Below are positions 29,236 through 43,739 of a stretch of 64,000 nucleotides of DNA, piece after piece (position 1 is the stretch's first letter; each line of letters starts with the position of its first letter). The notes below the pieces were generated by a model. The model saw only the letters and a list, made by a program, of their open reading frames with translations. It had not been told where the DNA came from and searched no databases. A program made the position numbers and the translations under genes. The stretch is taken from assembly GCA_026225945.1 (NCBI GenBank), contig JAMJFZ010002884.1:2542001-2606000 (forward strand), given 5' to 3'. The stretch comes from Cricetomys ansorgei (taxonomy: Eukaryota > Chordata > Mammalia > Rodentia > Nesomyidae).

Positions 29236-30242
29236 AAGCAAAATTAGGTGTTTCCTTTTGCAAAAAAAAAAAAAGTTCATGGTTCAAGGGAAGTTGAACA
29301 ATATATTTTATTTGAGTTATGTCTCTACAAAGCCACCAACTTAGTGATATGTGAGTTGCTATTCTATTTTTTAAATTGTCTAATGGATTTCCACATCACT
29401 AAATCCATCTTTCTTTAAGTCGGTTATTAATGGGTATGTGCCTGGATTTTTTTTTTCTTCTTTTGATGAAATGATGATTTTAAAGTCACTTGAAACCAGA
29501 GTGTTATTAAATGGTTTATACTTTTCTAGGAAAAGTTTGCTCTGAAGTTGCTGAGCAAACTCTTTTCCATAGACTGATCAAAAAGCATATAAGCTTTAGC
29601 TCAAACCACTTTCTGAACTGCAACCAATTCTTATTGGCAGGGTTCAGTTAATGAGGCTTTATGGTAGTAAATTATTCAACCATGGTATGTGGGGTTAAAA
29701 AAATCTGGAAATGAATCTTTTCATAAGGATTACTAGGAGACAACCATTCTGATGCGACTGTGCTTCCAAATTTAACTGCTGTCCAATTAAAATGGCGTCC
29801 CTGCACTGTCTACCCTTACCAGAGAGTGTGTGCTGCCATCTACTGATAGTAGTCAAGCATACATTTCCTTTACAATTCCAGTCACAAAATAAGCATTTCC
29901 AGGGATCTCTCTCCTTTGGTCCATTACAGTTTGCTTTTATTAATTGCAAGAGAGAAAAGGAAAACTGCGGAGATACAGTAGAAGAAAGAATTGATGAGCA
30001 AATAAAATCCAATTGAGAAAAATGTGATAAAAATATTAGAATCATTTCCTACTAATTAAGAAACAAACAGCCCATTTTAAAGTATAAAGTTTTAAGAAAT
30101 CACTAAATTCTAGTATTTGAAGATGGGATTCATGTTGTGGTTTCAAAAGAAAAAAAAAGGCCCTTCGATATATTTTCTGCCGTATTAAGATAAGCTAAAT
30201 TCCTGCCATTATGATATTATCTCTTCAGTATGAAGGAGGTTG

Positions 30243-30243
<1 letters not shown>

Positions 30244-30285
<42 letters not shown>
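30244..30285. repeat. (ATT)n microsatellite
   Basis: Fourteen TTA units without interruption. Confidence 0.9.
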
Positions 30286-30286
<1 letters not shown>

Positions 30287-31009
30287 GGAAGAGCTTAATA
30301 ATTCTCTAAATTAATTTTTAATCATTTCTGATGGTGAATCAGGAGAAAGAATTTAGAGCACTGAATGCTAGGGATGGGAGGGGCAAAGAGGAATAAGTGA
30401 TTGTGAGGCTTAAAGGAGAAAGGATGAAGAGAAATCCCCTACACCGCACAACTGTGCTGCCTGGCAGTGCCTTCTGCAAACGTTCATGAGCATGTAGGGC
30501 TTTCTTTATTTTTCCAACAGATCCAGATAGACCACAATGAACAAGCCAGACTCAACCTATCTGTCTGTGTAAAAACTGAAAGATGATCTGTACATGTCCG
30601 CTACTAATGATCCCTTGGTCTGGCCCCTACCATCAGTATCTGAATGGAAGATGAATTGTCTGGTAGCTCTGTGGTTTGGCTTGGACAATTCCTACCAATT
30701 ACATTCTTGAGGTTGAAGACGAGGATGAGTAAATAGTAGCTGTAATTTCTTTCTCATTCTTGTAGGGTTCATACTGGTGTAGGTGGCAGGCCATTGCTAC
30801 ACTTCACTGCCTCTTGTCCCCCTTTCCTTCAACTCTCAGCACAGGCTCCTCTGCTGCTTCCTCAGGATTCATTTGCATTCCGAGGACCTAAATGATTTCT
30901 GTACAGGTATCACACTTACGACATTGTCCTGAGGTATAAACATCTGATCCTAATGGAAAGTGACTCCCATTTTGTAATGATAGCACAATAGTAATAAAAC
31001 AATAATTTT

Positions 31010-31640
31010 AAACTAATTATTGTGCTGGATATTTCACCTACTTGAATGTATTTATTATTCTTTAAGAAGTTCTCTCACGGTGTTGGGGCTATTAGTATTG
31101 TTGGAAGTTCAGAGAAGTTAAGAGACTTCCCAAGGCATAGAGAGTTGTGAATATAAGGCAAACATTATTACGGTCATGTCAAAGCTTGTCCTGTTGTATG
31201 ATCACATTAAGGGTTTTCACTCTTCATAAAACAATGGAAATTTATTGATTCCCCCCACTATGAGCCAGATACAATTGCTGACGTTTTCATTACCATGATA
31301 TGAAGCCGGTATTATTATCATCCAACCTTTTTGGATGAAGAAATAGAGAACCAGCAAAATTAAACAACTGGCTGAAATAGAAATAGCTAGCATCAGTAGG
31401 TATGTGATTTGAATCAAGATCTTTCTGACTCTAACACTCTTCCTCTTATGATCCATCCAATAGAGAAAGTTTTTAAATGTAGGATTTAAAGTTTTTAAAT
31501 GTAGAATTCTTACGTCCATTTCACAGGTAAGAAAATGAGACTAGGCAAAGTTAAATGATTTGTTTCTGGTTGCCAGTGTGCAAATGCACTAAGGGGGCAC
31601 AGAGAGGGTGGTGGTGGACCAGGAGCTGGGAGGTCTGAAT
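31010..31640 (-). repeat. Cluster of three MIR remnants
   Basis: Three successive reverse-complement MIR-like segments: about 31010-31200 (GTTCAGAGAAGTTAAGAGAC), about 31240-31450 (TATGAGCCAGATACAATTGC, GTATTATTATCATCCAACC) and about 31490-31640 (TCCATTTCACAGGTAAGAAA, TGAGACTAGGCAAAGTTAAA). A 22-bp tandem duplication (31466-31509) lies between the second and third. Confidence 0.55.
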
Positions 31641-32299
31641 TTGAGGTATCTACTTCTTAAGAAGGTCCTTTCAAATTTTCTGCAGGTTTTTCTTGGCAAG
31701 ATTCATAAGCACAAAGGGAAGCTGGCAGACACATGTGACCTGCTTGCCAGAGGGAAAATGATTGTCTCTGGGCTCCAATAAAGAAGTATAAATTACAATA
31801 GAGAAAAACAACCACTTAACTCTTATTTTCTTTACAATTTTTCTCATTAAACTTAATTCTCATTAAAATAGTCAAGTCAGCTCTTTCTCCTGTTCATCCT
31901 GTTGTTCCTTGATGCAGAACAAAATAAATAAGCCAGAAAGGTCTCAGCTCTAGCACTGTCACAGTCTGTGAACAAAAATGCAACTCAGAAAGGAAGTGCC
32001 TTTTTCTCAACTAACTTATGAAATGTATAAATCCATGTTCATGACAACGAATGTATTGAGGTTTGCAAGAGACACCAGAGAACACTCATTTTGACTAATG
32101 CATGACTGTCAGATTTTAAAAGTCTATTATAATCTCTCTCACCGTTCATGTCATATGTACAAAACAAAGGAAGAAACTATAGTGATTATCTCAATCAGTG
32201 AACTTCACTTTCCTGGCGGTTCCTTTTACCTCTCCCTTCTGTTTTATACTTAAGTAGTTGGGTTATGCAAAAACCAAAGTAGCTAATGGCAAAAGTGCA

Positions 32300-32560
32300 A
32301 GCTTTTAAAGGCTTACAGATGTGAGGTCAAACTCTGGCTCTACTGCTCATCATTCTGGCAACTTGGTCACTTAAGCTTTTTAAAGCTTCCATTCAGCGTC
32401 CTGTAAAATGTAGACATTAACATCTACCATAAGTGATCGTAGAGAAAATTAACCTCGATAATGTATGGAAAGTGGCCACTCACAAAGTGCTCATTATGTA
32501 AGAATTATTATGGCTGTTATTAGAGCAAATAGTGGGCACTAGCACTAGAAGCATATTTAA
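32300..32560 (+). repeat. MIR SINE remnant
   Basis: TGAGGTCAAACTCTGGCTCT, CAACTTGGTCACTTAAGC, TAAAATGTAGACATTAACAT and CACAAAGTGCTCATTATGTA follow the forward MIR order. Confidence 0.6.
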
Positions 32561-33421
32561 CCGAATAAAGCAATGTCAGTTTGCTAAATCCTACCAATTC
32601 TAGGGCTGAGTACAACTTCAAACTTGGCCTTCCCAACCATCTCTACTTCAAATGACAAGAGTGCTGCTTATGAGGTATTTTGAACAAGATAGAAACAAAG
32701 TAATTATACAGTTCAAATACAACTTTGCTGTGAGGTGGAAGGGAAGGGATGTCGTGGACATCATATGATTCCTACAAGCATTTCTGGCCTCCATTATCTG
32801 GATGACAGTAGTCCTATCTAAATTGGGGTACTAAAGACTATTTTCAGACATCTTGCTGGTAAAATGGCCCTATTGCTGTGTATACAGTGACTCCTTGTGG
32901 CCAATGAACAAATTTTCTTTCTCCCTTTGCTCTGTTAGCTGGAAAAAAGTGTGAAAAGCGATAGCCCTTTGTTCTCTTATTGTATCATACTACAAAATTG
33001 TACCATACAGAGGGAAAAAAAAACATAATAAAGCACTAGTAGGGGTCAAACTGGGAGCACTGATTACTAATATCTAGCCATTCTGTGTAAGTTTAATAAG
33101 TACAATTATTAGAATCTTGACACTTTTCAGGGGAGAATCTATTTCATAATCTTGAGTCTTGGGTGTTTTGTCAAACTGAGGCAATAAGTGTGTGAGCACT
33201 AGCATGTGTGCACCGGATGACTGCTACCATTGATTGGTCCTCCCTCTCTCCCTTGGATAAGGGAAAGACACTCTATCTGTGGTTGCAAGTTCTCATGTAC
33301 TCTATTGGACTTTGAGGTTGATTTTTCAATCAGTGCTTAACAGATGGGGACCTCCTGGTATGATCATAAAATATTTTAATCAAAGTACTTTAATTCCTCT
33401 TTGCAGTGCAATTTTAAAACT

Positions 33422-33424
<3 letters not shown>

Positions 33425-33479
<55 letters not shown>

Positions 33480-33496
33480 AGAGAGAGAGAGAGAGA
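33425..33496. repeat. (TA)n(GA)n composite microsatellite
   Basis: About 26 TA units (33425-33477) followed by about 9 GA units, 230 bp from the donor side of the PAK3 linker exon. Confidence 0.9.
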
Positions 33497-33653
33497 AAGT
33501 TGACATCTTCACTGGCTCATTCTATGTAAAAATGTTTAGTTACTATCAAACTAGGAATATAAGGGAGGAAGTAACCCGATTGATAGGCATAGTAAGTCAT
33601 AAATGTTTTATTTCATGACTTAAGGAATCCTAGAGTATGGCCAAGAAGATTCA

Positions 33654-35490
<1,837 letters not shown>

Positions 35491-35622
35491 TGATTTTGTA
35501 TGCTCTGGTCTTGGTGCAATGACAGGTGGGGGCTCATTGTCATCTTCTTCCTCTTCCTCTTCTTCATCCTCTTCTTCAGATACAGGCGGAGCCAAAGGAG
35601 GCTCAGAAGCTGTTTTTGTATT
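35491..35622 (-). CDS. PAK3: PAK3 exon: acidic stretch and PIX-binding motif (residues ~157-200)
   Basis: 132 bp, exactly 44 codons in phase 0. It encodes [16 protein letters not shown], then an almost pure Glu/Asp run, then [16 protein letters not shown]. The [14 protein letters not shown] segment continues as IYTRS in the next exon and forms the non-canonical proline motif that binds the SH3 domain of PIX exchange factors. The acidic run is coded by GAA/GAG/GAT codons, so it is also a purine-rich trinucleotide-like tract that could vary in length and act as a splicing enhancer (inference). The acceptor is TTTCATTCTAAG and the donor is GTAAGTCAG. Confidence 0.98.
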
Positions 35623-36433
35623 CTTAGAATGAAAAAAGTTTAAAGACAAGGTATTAATATTTTGTTATTTTTCTTCAGAAATGAGAAAAAAGAGAGAAAA
35701 TGCTTAAATGTGTAAAGATAGGAAGGAACTATAGCACTGCAAATACTAAGAGCGAAGAAGCAGAGAAATGTTTTTTCCTTGCTAAGCCTCCTATAAAGCA
35801 TCATTCAAGGATAGACACTAACATCCAAGGAACACTTACTTGTGTCAATAAATGCTCAATGTTAAGCAACAAACAGGATACTGGTGGCATGCAATGATGT
35901 GCAAAACATGGTAATAACAACTAACAGGATCAATCACCACAGTACCTAGTGTCCATTTTTGATCATTCATGTAAAGAAGGTGGGAAAATGGTTGTAAATA
36001 TGAATTTTGAAAGAATTAAGGTCATGGTTCTCAAAGTGCAGTTACTAACTTTTCAGCAGCAACAGCAGCATCCAGATGTTTGTTAGAAACACAGACTCTC
36101 AGAGTCCATGCAGATCTATCCGTCAGAAACTCAGGCACTTGGAAATGTGTATGTATTATAATAAGTCTTATAGGTAATCCTGACACAGGCTCACATCAAC
36201 TATGGTATAGGTTTGATATATGACAGATAACAGACACATGGATACTGAATATACAAGAACATAGCTAATCTGGATTGATATGCGTTGTACTATAGTACAT
36301 CTCAGATTCTGTATACTTATTAATATGGAAAATGTAAATTATTTCACTAATGCATTAATGACTTTACATTGATTTGTTAAATGACAGCATTTAAAATTTT
36401 TGTATATGTTGTATGATATATGGGTGTACACAC

Positions 36434-36461
36434 ATACGTGTGTGTGTGTGTGTGTGCATGC

Positions 36462-36503
<42 letters not shown>
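36434..36503. repeat. (GT)n microsatellite, interrupted
   Basis: Two GT tracts separated by CATGCCTC. The TG tail appears to belong to an adjacent degenerate SINE (about 36504-36570). Confidence 0.8.
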
Positions 36504-36508
<5 letters not shown>

Positions 36509-36569
36509 TGGGCCAGAGGTCCAAGTCTATCACTCTGTTATGTAGCAATTTCCTTTGAGATAAACCTCC

Positions 36570-37110
36570 ATCTTGGGAAGTTTTGTTAAGACAGAGGGTG
36601 TTCTAGAGGGAGTTAAACAGTCCTTCCTGACACAAAAGTCCTTAAACTCAGGAAATAAACAACATTCAGGAAATGCCTGAAGCTAACCAGAAACACTAGG
36701 CCTTCCTTCCTCACATGTGTCTAAACATTAATGGCTGCCGAGAGACACTCTCAGACAAACTGTGCTGCCTAGAAGAAACTCATACCAGCTGGACCACATG
36801 GAAGAAGCAGAGGCCAGCCAAACTGTCTAGAAGCCACCAAAGCAGCCAAACTGCCCAAAGACGCTGAGACCAGCTGAACCACCAGGAGAGGATACTCTAC
36901 AACCTGTTGAGACTGCAGCGTGATGCGGGTTTCCAGCTTCTGTGAGCTGTCACCCATGCTGGAGTGGGCTTTGGAGATGCTGTTTTTGAGTCATTTATGC
37001 CTCGGTAAGCAACCCCTCACCCATGTTTTCATAAGTAACCTCCATTGGTTCACCTCAATGTAGACTGTGGTGTAACTCTACTTTGGTCTTTCATTGTTTT
37101 CCTATCTGGG
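36570..37110. repeat. Possible LTR/RMER-type rodent repeat
   Basis: The purine-rich stretch AAACTGTCTAGAAGCCACCA ... ACCAGCTGAACCACCAGGAG, followed by GTGAGCTGTCACCCATGCTG and CAACCCCTCACCCATGTTTT, looks like a dispersed rodent element I have seen in this style, but I cannot assign a family or orientation. Confidence 0.35.
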
Positions 37111-37164
37111 GTGAGCAAATATTCTTCTTCTCAGGAATAGTGTCACACAACAGACTCTCTAGTT

Positions 37165-37385
37165 CATTGTTTGAGACAGTCTCTCAATTGAACCCAGAGC
37201 TTGTCAGTTAGGCTAAATGACTGGCCAGCAAGACCCCAAGATCTGCCTGCCTCCACCCATCAGCACTACAGTAGCATAATAGGCATTTGCCACTGTTCCT
37301 GAAGTTTACATGGCTGCCAAGGAACAGAACTCAAGTCTACATGCTTGCACAGAAAACACATTATCTGGTGAGCTATTTACTAAGC
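37165..37385 (-). repeat. B3 SINE
   Basis: TTTGAGACAGTCTCTCAATT, GACTGGCCAGCAAGACCCCA, AGATCTGCCTGCCTCC and GTGAGCTATTTACTAAGCCA are the antisense of a B3 element. Confidence 0.7.
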
Positions 37386-37429
37386 CATGGATGGTAATAT
37401 TTTTAATATATTAAGTTTTTTGTAATAAA

Positions 37430-38270
37430 CAATTTTAATTTTTAAATATTCATTACACATGGTCCTGGGTTTCATAAAGTCATTTTCATACAACTATATA
37501 CGATATTTTGAGCATATTCCCCATACACATTGGGACCCTTCCCCTTCCTGTTAGTCCCCTTTGCTCTCATAGACAGTTACATTTCCTGTTCATAGTAATT
37601 CCTACTTTTCACATAGTCAGCATACATTCTTGCTAAGTTTTAAGTGGATTATTTTGTTTCCACACAGTAATGAGGACTGTGGTTGGAATTCTCCCCTTTG
37701 GTAACGACATTGGAAATACAGTCTATTAAAGATACTCATTTTGTAGACAGCACACCTCCTGTAAAGCTTATGTCTCCCACTTGGTTTTGCACATTAACTA
37801 TGAAGGTCAGAGGAAGTATGTCACTCACCTCTAACCTATCAGAGTGTCTTGTTCTAAGTCTAGCTGTGCCTATACTATCCCTGTTTCTTTCCTTTTCTCT
37901 CATTTACCATTTTTTTACTTCTTCTTTGAGACTATCATATAATATATTTTGATCATAGTCTTCCTCTTCCCCCAATTCCTCCCAGCTCTCCTCCCTATCA
38001 GCTCCCTGCCCATCCAACTTCGTGTTCTTTATCTCTCTTAAAAGAAACAGAAGACTATAAAAAACGTGGACTCTGGTTTGTGTTGATACTACTGTGTATG
38101 TGGTCTGCCCTGGACTGTGGTTGATACAACCACAGTCACTCCATTGAAGAAAAGAAAATTTCTCTCTCCCAGCAGCTATCAATTGCAAATAGCTTCTGTC
38201 CTAGGGATGGGACCTTGTGCTCACCTCCCCTCCTCTGTGCTAGAATTTTATCTTGCTTGAATAAAATATA
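37430..38270 (-). repeat. Lx-type L1 3' region
   Basis: The right half carries TTGATCATAGTCTTCCTCTT, CCCAATTCCTCCCAGCTCTC, GGTCTGCCCTGGACTGTGGT, CTCCCAGCAGCTATCAATTG and GGGATGGGACCTTGTGCTCA, the antisense of the rodent Lx 3' UTR. The left half is older antisense L1-like sequence. Confidence 0.65.
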
Positions 38271-38849
38271 TCATTAAAATAATTTTAACTATTTATTTTT
38301 ATTTTATAATGTGGTTCCTAAAATACTTTAATTATACATGCTTATACTGTATTTTTGTTGAACAGTGCTATTGTGTGCTATTATTTTTTATTTTTCCATT
38401 TTTCTTTCTCTTTGTCTAATTTTTTTTCTATTTATGCCATTGGGTTTGCTGACCAAGGAGTTCTTAAAGTGAATATTCATTTCTTGAGGTCAGAATTTTT
38501 AGAGGGATTCACAAGCACCCTATTAACAAAAATATTACACTGAAAGACTTGTCTGCTTTAGAAATTCAAAATGGAAAATTTTAAATCTTGTTAATATCTA
38601 CAGTAGAGTAATAAGGTATAATTATATATTGGATATGAGCCAGCAAGAATTATCTATTGTGAGAACACTGTAGAATTTTTACATAAGTATTTGAAAGAAC
38701 AATTGACTGCCCTGATATAGACACATGCCTAGTACTTTGAAGACTGAAATATAGGTTTACTTGATGTTGAGTTTCTTATGTATACACATTTATTCCTTTA
38801 ACATTAAAATTTAATTTGATAAAAATTAGCTTACAAAGTACTGGTTTTT

Positions 38850-39260
38850 CCTATGGCATTTTCATATAGACTTCACTTTGGGTGATTCTCATCTCCTCCC
38901 CAGTTCTTCATCACCCTGCTACCCGGTTTGCACTGCACCCTCCCAACTCGAGTACTGCCCCCTTTCACTCTCATGTCATATGTGATCCATTTCTTTCTCC
39001 AGGTTCCTTCCTTAATGTCTCTTTTCCTATCTTATGGGCCCCTTTCTAGTTTCTTAGCCTCTATCCACAATTATCTCCACCTAAATGTGCATATTTACTC
39101 ATTAGAAGCTAGGTTCCACATATGAGAGAGAACATGTGGTTTTTATTTCCATATTTGTCTTTCTGAGTCTGAGTTACCTAATTCATGATGATTTTTTTCT
39201 AGTTCCTCCGATTTACCTGTGAATTTCATATTTTGATGTTTTTAAACAGCTAAGTTTTCT
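38850..39260 (-). repeat. L1 3' fragment, left arm of an inverted pair
   Basis: CACATATGAGAGAGAACATG, TTTGTCTTTCTGAGTCTGAG and TTTACCTGTGAATTTCATAT are antisense L1. The end nearest 39260 is complementary to 39797-39930. Confidence 0.7.
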
Positions 39261-39471
39261 CCTTAACATAACATTTTCTATTTCCAATGTCCTGCAAATT
39301 TCATAAGTTTATTTTCCTTGCAGCTTAATAGAATTCCACTGAAATGCTAACTTTTGGGGGCTTGATTGGTACAGAGAGAAATCGCTGTTGGATTATTGAT
39401 ATTCGATTTGATATGCTATGGAAAGTTTTCCTCTGTGTCATTCCTGCTTTTCAATAATGCACCAAATCTTA

Positions 39472-39785
39472 ATCTTGGCGCTGGAGAGATCATCCAGTTG
39501 GTAAAGTGCTTGCCATATAAGTGTGAAGACCTTATTTTAGGCCCCAGTACCAACATCAAAAGCTGGGCATGATGGTGTACACCTGTAATCCTAGCACTGG
39601 GGAGGCAGAGGCATGTGGATCTCTGCAGTTTACTAGCTAGCCAGCCTAGCCTAATCTGCAAGTTCTGTGTCCCAATGAGAGACCTTGTCTCAAAAAGAAA
39701 GGTGTATAACTTCTGAAGAAGACATCTGAGGCTGTATTATGACCAACCCCCCCCAAACACATCTCCCACCATGCCCATACACACT
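39472..39785 (+). repeat. B3 SINE
   Basis: GCGCTGGAGAGATCATCCAG, GTAAAGTGCTTGCCATATAA, GCTGGGCATGATGGTGTACA, CCTGTAATCCTAGCACTGGG, CTAGCCAGCCTAGCCTAATC and GAGAGACCTTGTCTCAAAAA give a near-complete B3. It sits between the two arms of an L1 inverted pair. Confidence 0.85.
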
Positions 39786-39796
39786 GGGAATTTTCT

Positions 39797-40056
39797 CAGC
39801 TGTTTAAAAACATCAAAATATGAAATTCACAGGTAAATGGGGGAAACTAGAAAAAAATCATTCTGAATAAAGTAACTCAGATTCAGAAAGACAAATATTG
39901 TATGCATTTGCTTATATGTAGATGTTAGCTATTAAGTCATTGATAAGCAAGCTACAGTTTGTAAAACCACAGAGGTTAGGTAGAGAGTAAATGACTGGGG
40001 GGAAGGATGCATCTCTCTATGAAGGAGAAATAGAATATATAGTTATGGATGAACAG

Positions 40057-40105
<49 letters not shown>

Positions 40106-41765
40106 GTGTGACAGTAGGAACAAACAAGGAGGGGGAGAGAAAGGGCAAAGGGAGAGAATATGAGGAGGGTAGCTAAAACTAAGGGTCATTTGAGGGGTTG
40201 TAATGAGAACTGAATACAGTAGAAGTATAATATATATATACACATACATACATATGATCTAAATGGAGCAGTCCAATAACAGAGGAAATGGAGCCCCAGC
40301 TGGACATCTCTTGCGACCAAATGAAACTTCAAGTTCCAGGAATGAGTTACATATAATCAATGTGTTGGCCAAAGTGGTCCCATGAAAACCCAAAACAACC
40401 CAGGCTATTGTCAAGGCTATTGGTTGCTCTCTACAAACTAATGGTAAGACCCTATTGATGAACACAACATCTGCACAACTCATTGAACATGGAGAAGTCA
40501 TGCTGGTGCTTACCTAGAGCCTTCACCACTACCAACAAGCTGGTACTAGTTCATGGTACTGGAAATTATTCTGTACATTAACAAAGGATATAGGTAAACA
40601 CAGACTGAGATACAAACCCTTGACTCTAAAGTTGTATCCTGCCTATAAGATGTGCTGTTGCAATAGTGGCACAAAGCTCATGGGAATAATCAACCAATTT
40701 CTGAGTGGATACATTGCCTACTTCATGAAATGGAACCCATTCCTGACACTGTATTGGTTGCCAAGACCATGAGACTGACTGGGGACCTAGGGGACAACCA
40801 AATACTACTGTTTCGCTGAAGGAATGTAGCAATAAAATGACTCCTAATGACATTCTGCTACACTCATTGATCAATACCTTGCTTAGCCTTCACCAGAGAA
40901 GATTCCTCCTGAGGTAGATGGGAACAAATATAGAGACCCACAGCTGGACAATGTACAGACAGTGAGAGGCTTTGGAACACTCAGTCCTAAATGTGATGTC
41001 TCTATCAAATCTCTCCCCCTCAGGGTTCAGGGAACTCTGCACAAGAGAAGGCAGAAAGATTGTAAGAGTTGGTGGGGATGGAGGATGGAGGACACCAGCA
41101 AAACAAGGTCTTCTGAACACAGCAGGTCTGACACACCCTGACTGTGGCAGCATGCCCAGGGCCCGCATGGATACATGTCAGATGAGGTTCCAGTGCTGAG
41201 AGGAAAGTGCACATGGGCTCCCATCCCTGACCCAGAAGCTATCTCCAATCGGCAACAGCTTGCAAAGGAACAATTGGTTTTCTCCACCTGAGACTCACTT
41301 GGTTATAAAAACAACTATTAAGGTCAGGTTCCATACCCAGTAGTAGACAGTCAACACAAAACAAACTCAGTGGTATTTTTGGAAGTCTTTTGTCTCATAA
41401 TGTTTCATTGGAGCTTCTTAAACCTTACACGTCTTTTGCATATATATTATAGCTTCCCATTTTGTGTTTTTAGGGAATTTCTCTACGTGTGAACATATAT
41501 GTCTCTGTGTCTATATGTTTCTTGTGCTTTCTCTTTGGCTCTTTTTCTTCTGTTTGTTTTGTCATATTATGGTTTCTCTTTTTTTTACATATTCTATTTT
41601 ATTATTATTTTTAGATGCTTGCTTGTTTCTAGTAAGAGAGAAAGAAAGGCTATGGATTTGGATGGGAGAGGAGGTAGGGGGGAGAGAGATCTGGGAGAGG
41701 GGAAACCATAACCAGAATATATTTTATGAAAAAAAAAACCTATCCTTCAATAAAAGAAAAAAAAA
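39797..41765 (+). repeat. Lx-type L1 3' end, about 2 kb, with (TG)n
   Basis: The element begins in the L1 3' region (ACAGGTAAATGGGGGAAACT, CATTGATAAGCAAGCTACAG) and continues through the long Lx 3' UTR (CATCTGCACAACTCATTGAA, CTGACCCAGAAGCTATCTCC, TTTTGTCTCATAATGTTTCA). It ends with AACCATAACCAGAATATATT, a CAATAAA signal and an A-rich tail at about 41750-41770. A (TG)21 microsatellite occupies 40061-40103. Confidence 0.75.
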
Positions 41766-42529
41766 ACAAAAATGTTGCAGATTTCAGAATTCTATTCTAG
41801 ACTCCCATTGGAAGACCAGCCTTAGGAGCTGCATATTATCAGAATTCTTAGGCAACTCTGATGTATAGTCAAGCAAATATGTCCATGCACACATGCACAC
41901 ATATGTCCATGCATACATGAACATGCCCACAACCATATGCCACAGACACTCATACAAACAAAGGTAAGCAGTAAAGGACATGAGAGTATAGGTGCCGTCA
42001 CTGGGTTCAATACTCAACACATCGTCACCGGTTTAAAACCTAGAGAATACAACAGTGCTTATATTTTATGTTGTACCCAAGCTACCAAAGGATGACAAAC
42101 CTTGTGATCGACTGAGTCAGAATATAGAGTATTCAGTTCCAGTTCAATACCTCAGTTCCTGTTTGATAACCAAGTGTATACAGAATACACACTGTGAAGT
42201 GTACCCTTCCTCTAGAACTATAATAAAATCAAAGTGCAATTTTCCATTTCTAAGTGACTGAGTACCAATGAAGTAAACTTAAGAGTCCAATTCATTTCAT
42301 TCAGTCAACAGCAACTTTGTCTTAAGTACACAGCTTATTTAATCAATTAATTACTGCTACTTGACTTATCAGCCTTACAAAGTCAAATTGTCCAATAGGA
42401 AACTCAACATCTTTTAAAAGAAATCTTCTTCTCTCTTAAAATAGGATCCTAGTCTTTTTATCTACCCATAAATCATTTAAAGAATATAATCAATCTTAAG
42501 ATTTATATTAGCATATATCAATTATACAA

Positions 42530-42760
42530 ATAATGAGTTTCATTTTGACATTTGCACACACGCATGCCTTGTACATTGTACATATTCACACCAAATACAT
42601 TATCGTTCCTCCTTCTTCCTCTAACTTTTTTTTTACTTCCTAAATTGTCTCCTGTCTATATTCATATCTTTTTTAAAATCTAGATTTTGCATATGAGAAG
42701 AGCATGTGATGTTTGTCTTTTGTTCCTCATCCTTTCTTTCCATGTCCAAATAGTAAATAT
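42530..42760 (-). repeat. L1 3' fragment
   Basis: TGCATATGAGAAGAGCATGT and GATGTTTGTCTTTTGTTCCT are antisense rodent L1 3' sequence. Confidence 0.5.
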
Positions 42761-42954
42761 GTCTATAATTCAAAGCTAGCAGTCATTCCCATTGCCACTA
42801 ACTCACTTTGGGCCCTCAATATTGCTGGTCTGGAAGCACACATTATTTAACTAGTGACTCTTCATCTTCTCTTACCTTCTGTTCTTAATTAATTTTGGAC
42901 ATTTGCTGCTAAATTACACTTCATTAAGGCATAAGCATTAATCATCTAACTGCA

Positions 42955-43400
42955 CTGCTCCAAAACACTTGAAGGACTTCCCACTGCATATTGGAAAAGA
43001 CAGATTACTTAGCATTCCATGTAAAGACCCCTGTGATTCCTAATTTATCAAGCAAAACTCTGTGATTCATTTTCTTGCACAGTTATTCAAACCAACATTC
43101 CTTTCTCCCTTGCTCTCTTCATCAACATGATCTTTCTACTGCTTTTTGTTTTTGTTTGTTTAGAATGCCCATCACCATCTTCATAGACCCAACTCTCATT
43201 TGGTCTTCAAGACCTAGCCTAAATGCCACTTTTTATACAGTATATTTTCTAACTCAACATCCATCAAATGTACATCACTTATCTATTTAGTACCAAGCAC
43301 TAAGCTTAAATATTTGAAGACAAAGACTTGCTTCCTTTACCCTCTCCACATCAAGACAGTGTCTTTCCCATGAATTCACATAGCAAATGGATACATTTAA
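42955..43400 (+). repeat. L2 LINE remnant
   Basis: CTCCAAAACACTTGAAGGAC, TTCCCACTGCATATTGGAAA, TTCAAGACCTAGCCTAAATG and TATTTAGTACCAAGCAC follow the L2 3' order ('aaaaccctccagtggcttcccat...aggtctcagctcaaatgtcacc...'). Confidence 0.6.
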
Positions 43401-43739
43401 TAGTACATAATACCATCTACATGGTATTGTAATCCTTTTTGGTCACACTTATCTTTCCTTAAAAGAGTGAAGATCAAACCTTGTAAGGCAATTGACAAAT
43501 ATACTCTAAATAAGTGAATACGTAATTATTTTCATTTCTATAGAGCAAGATCATATTTTTCTAATTTAACAGATTACTTCATTGTTACATGGACTTAATT
43601 TCAATTTTATAAAAACCAATAGAAGGAATCTCAAAAGAAAAATTTATATCTCAAGAGAAAACAAGATGCAATATACACATCATCCTAAAAAACTAACATA
43701 CTTAAAACATGAGAATTATTTTCATTTACGACTGATCAA

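Noticed and set aside
40259..41287. Cluster of 60-90 aa ORFs on both strands as a possible gene
   Set aside because: They lie in the Lx-type L1 3' UTR, which is non-coding; no shared frame or splice structure.
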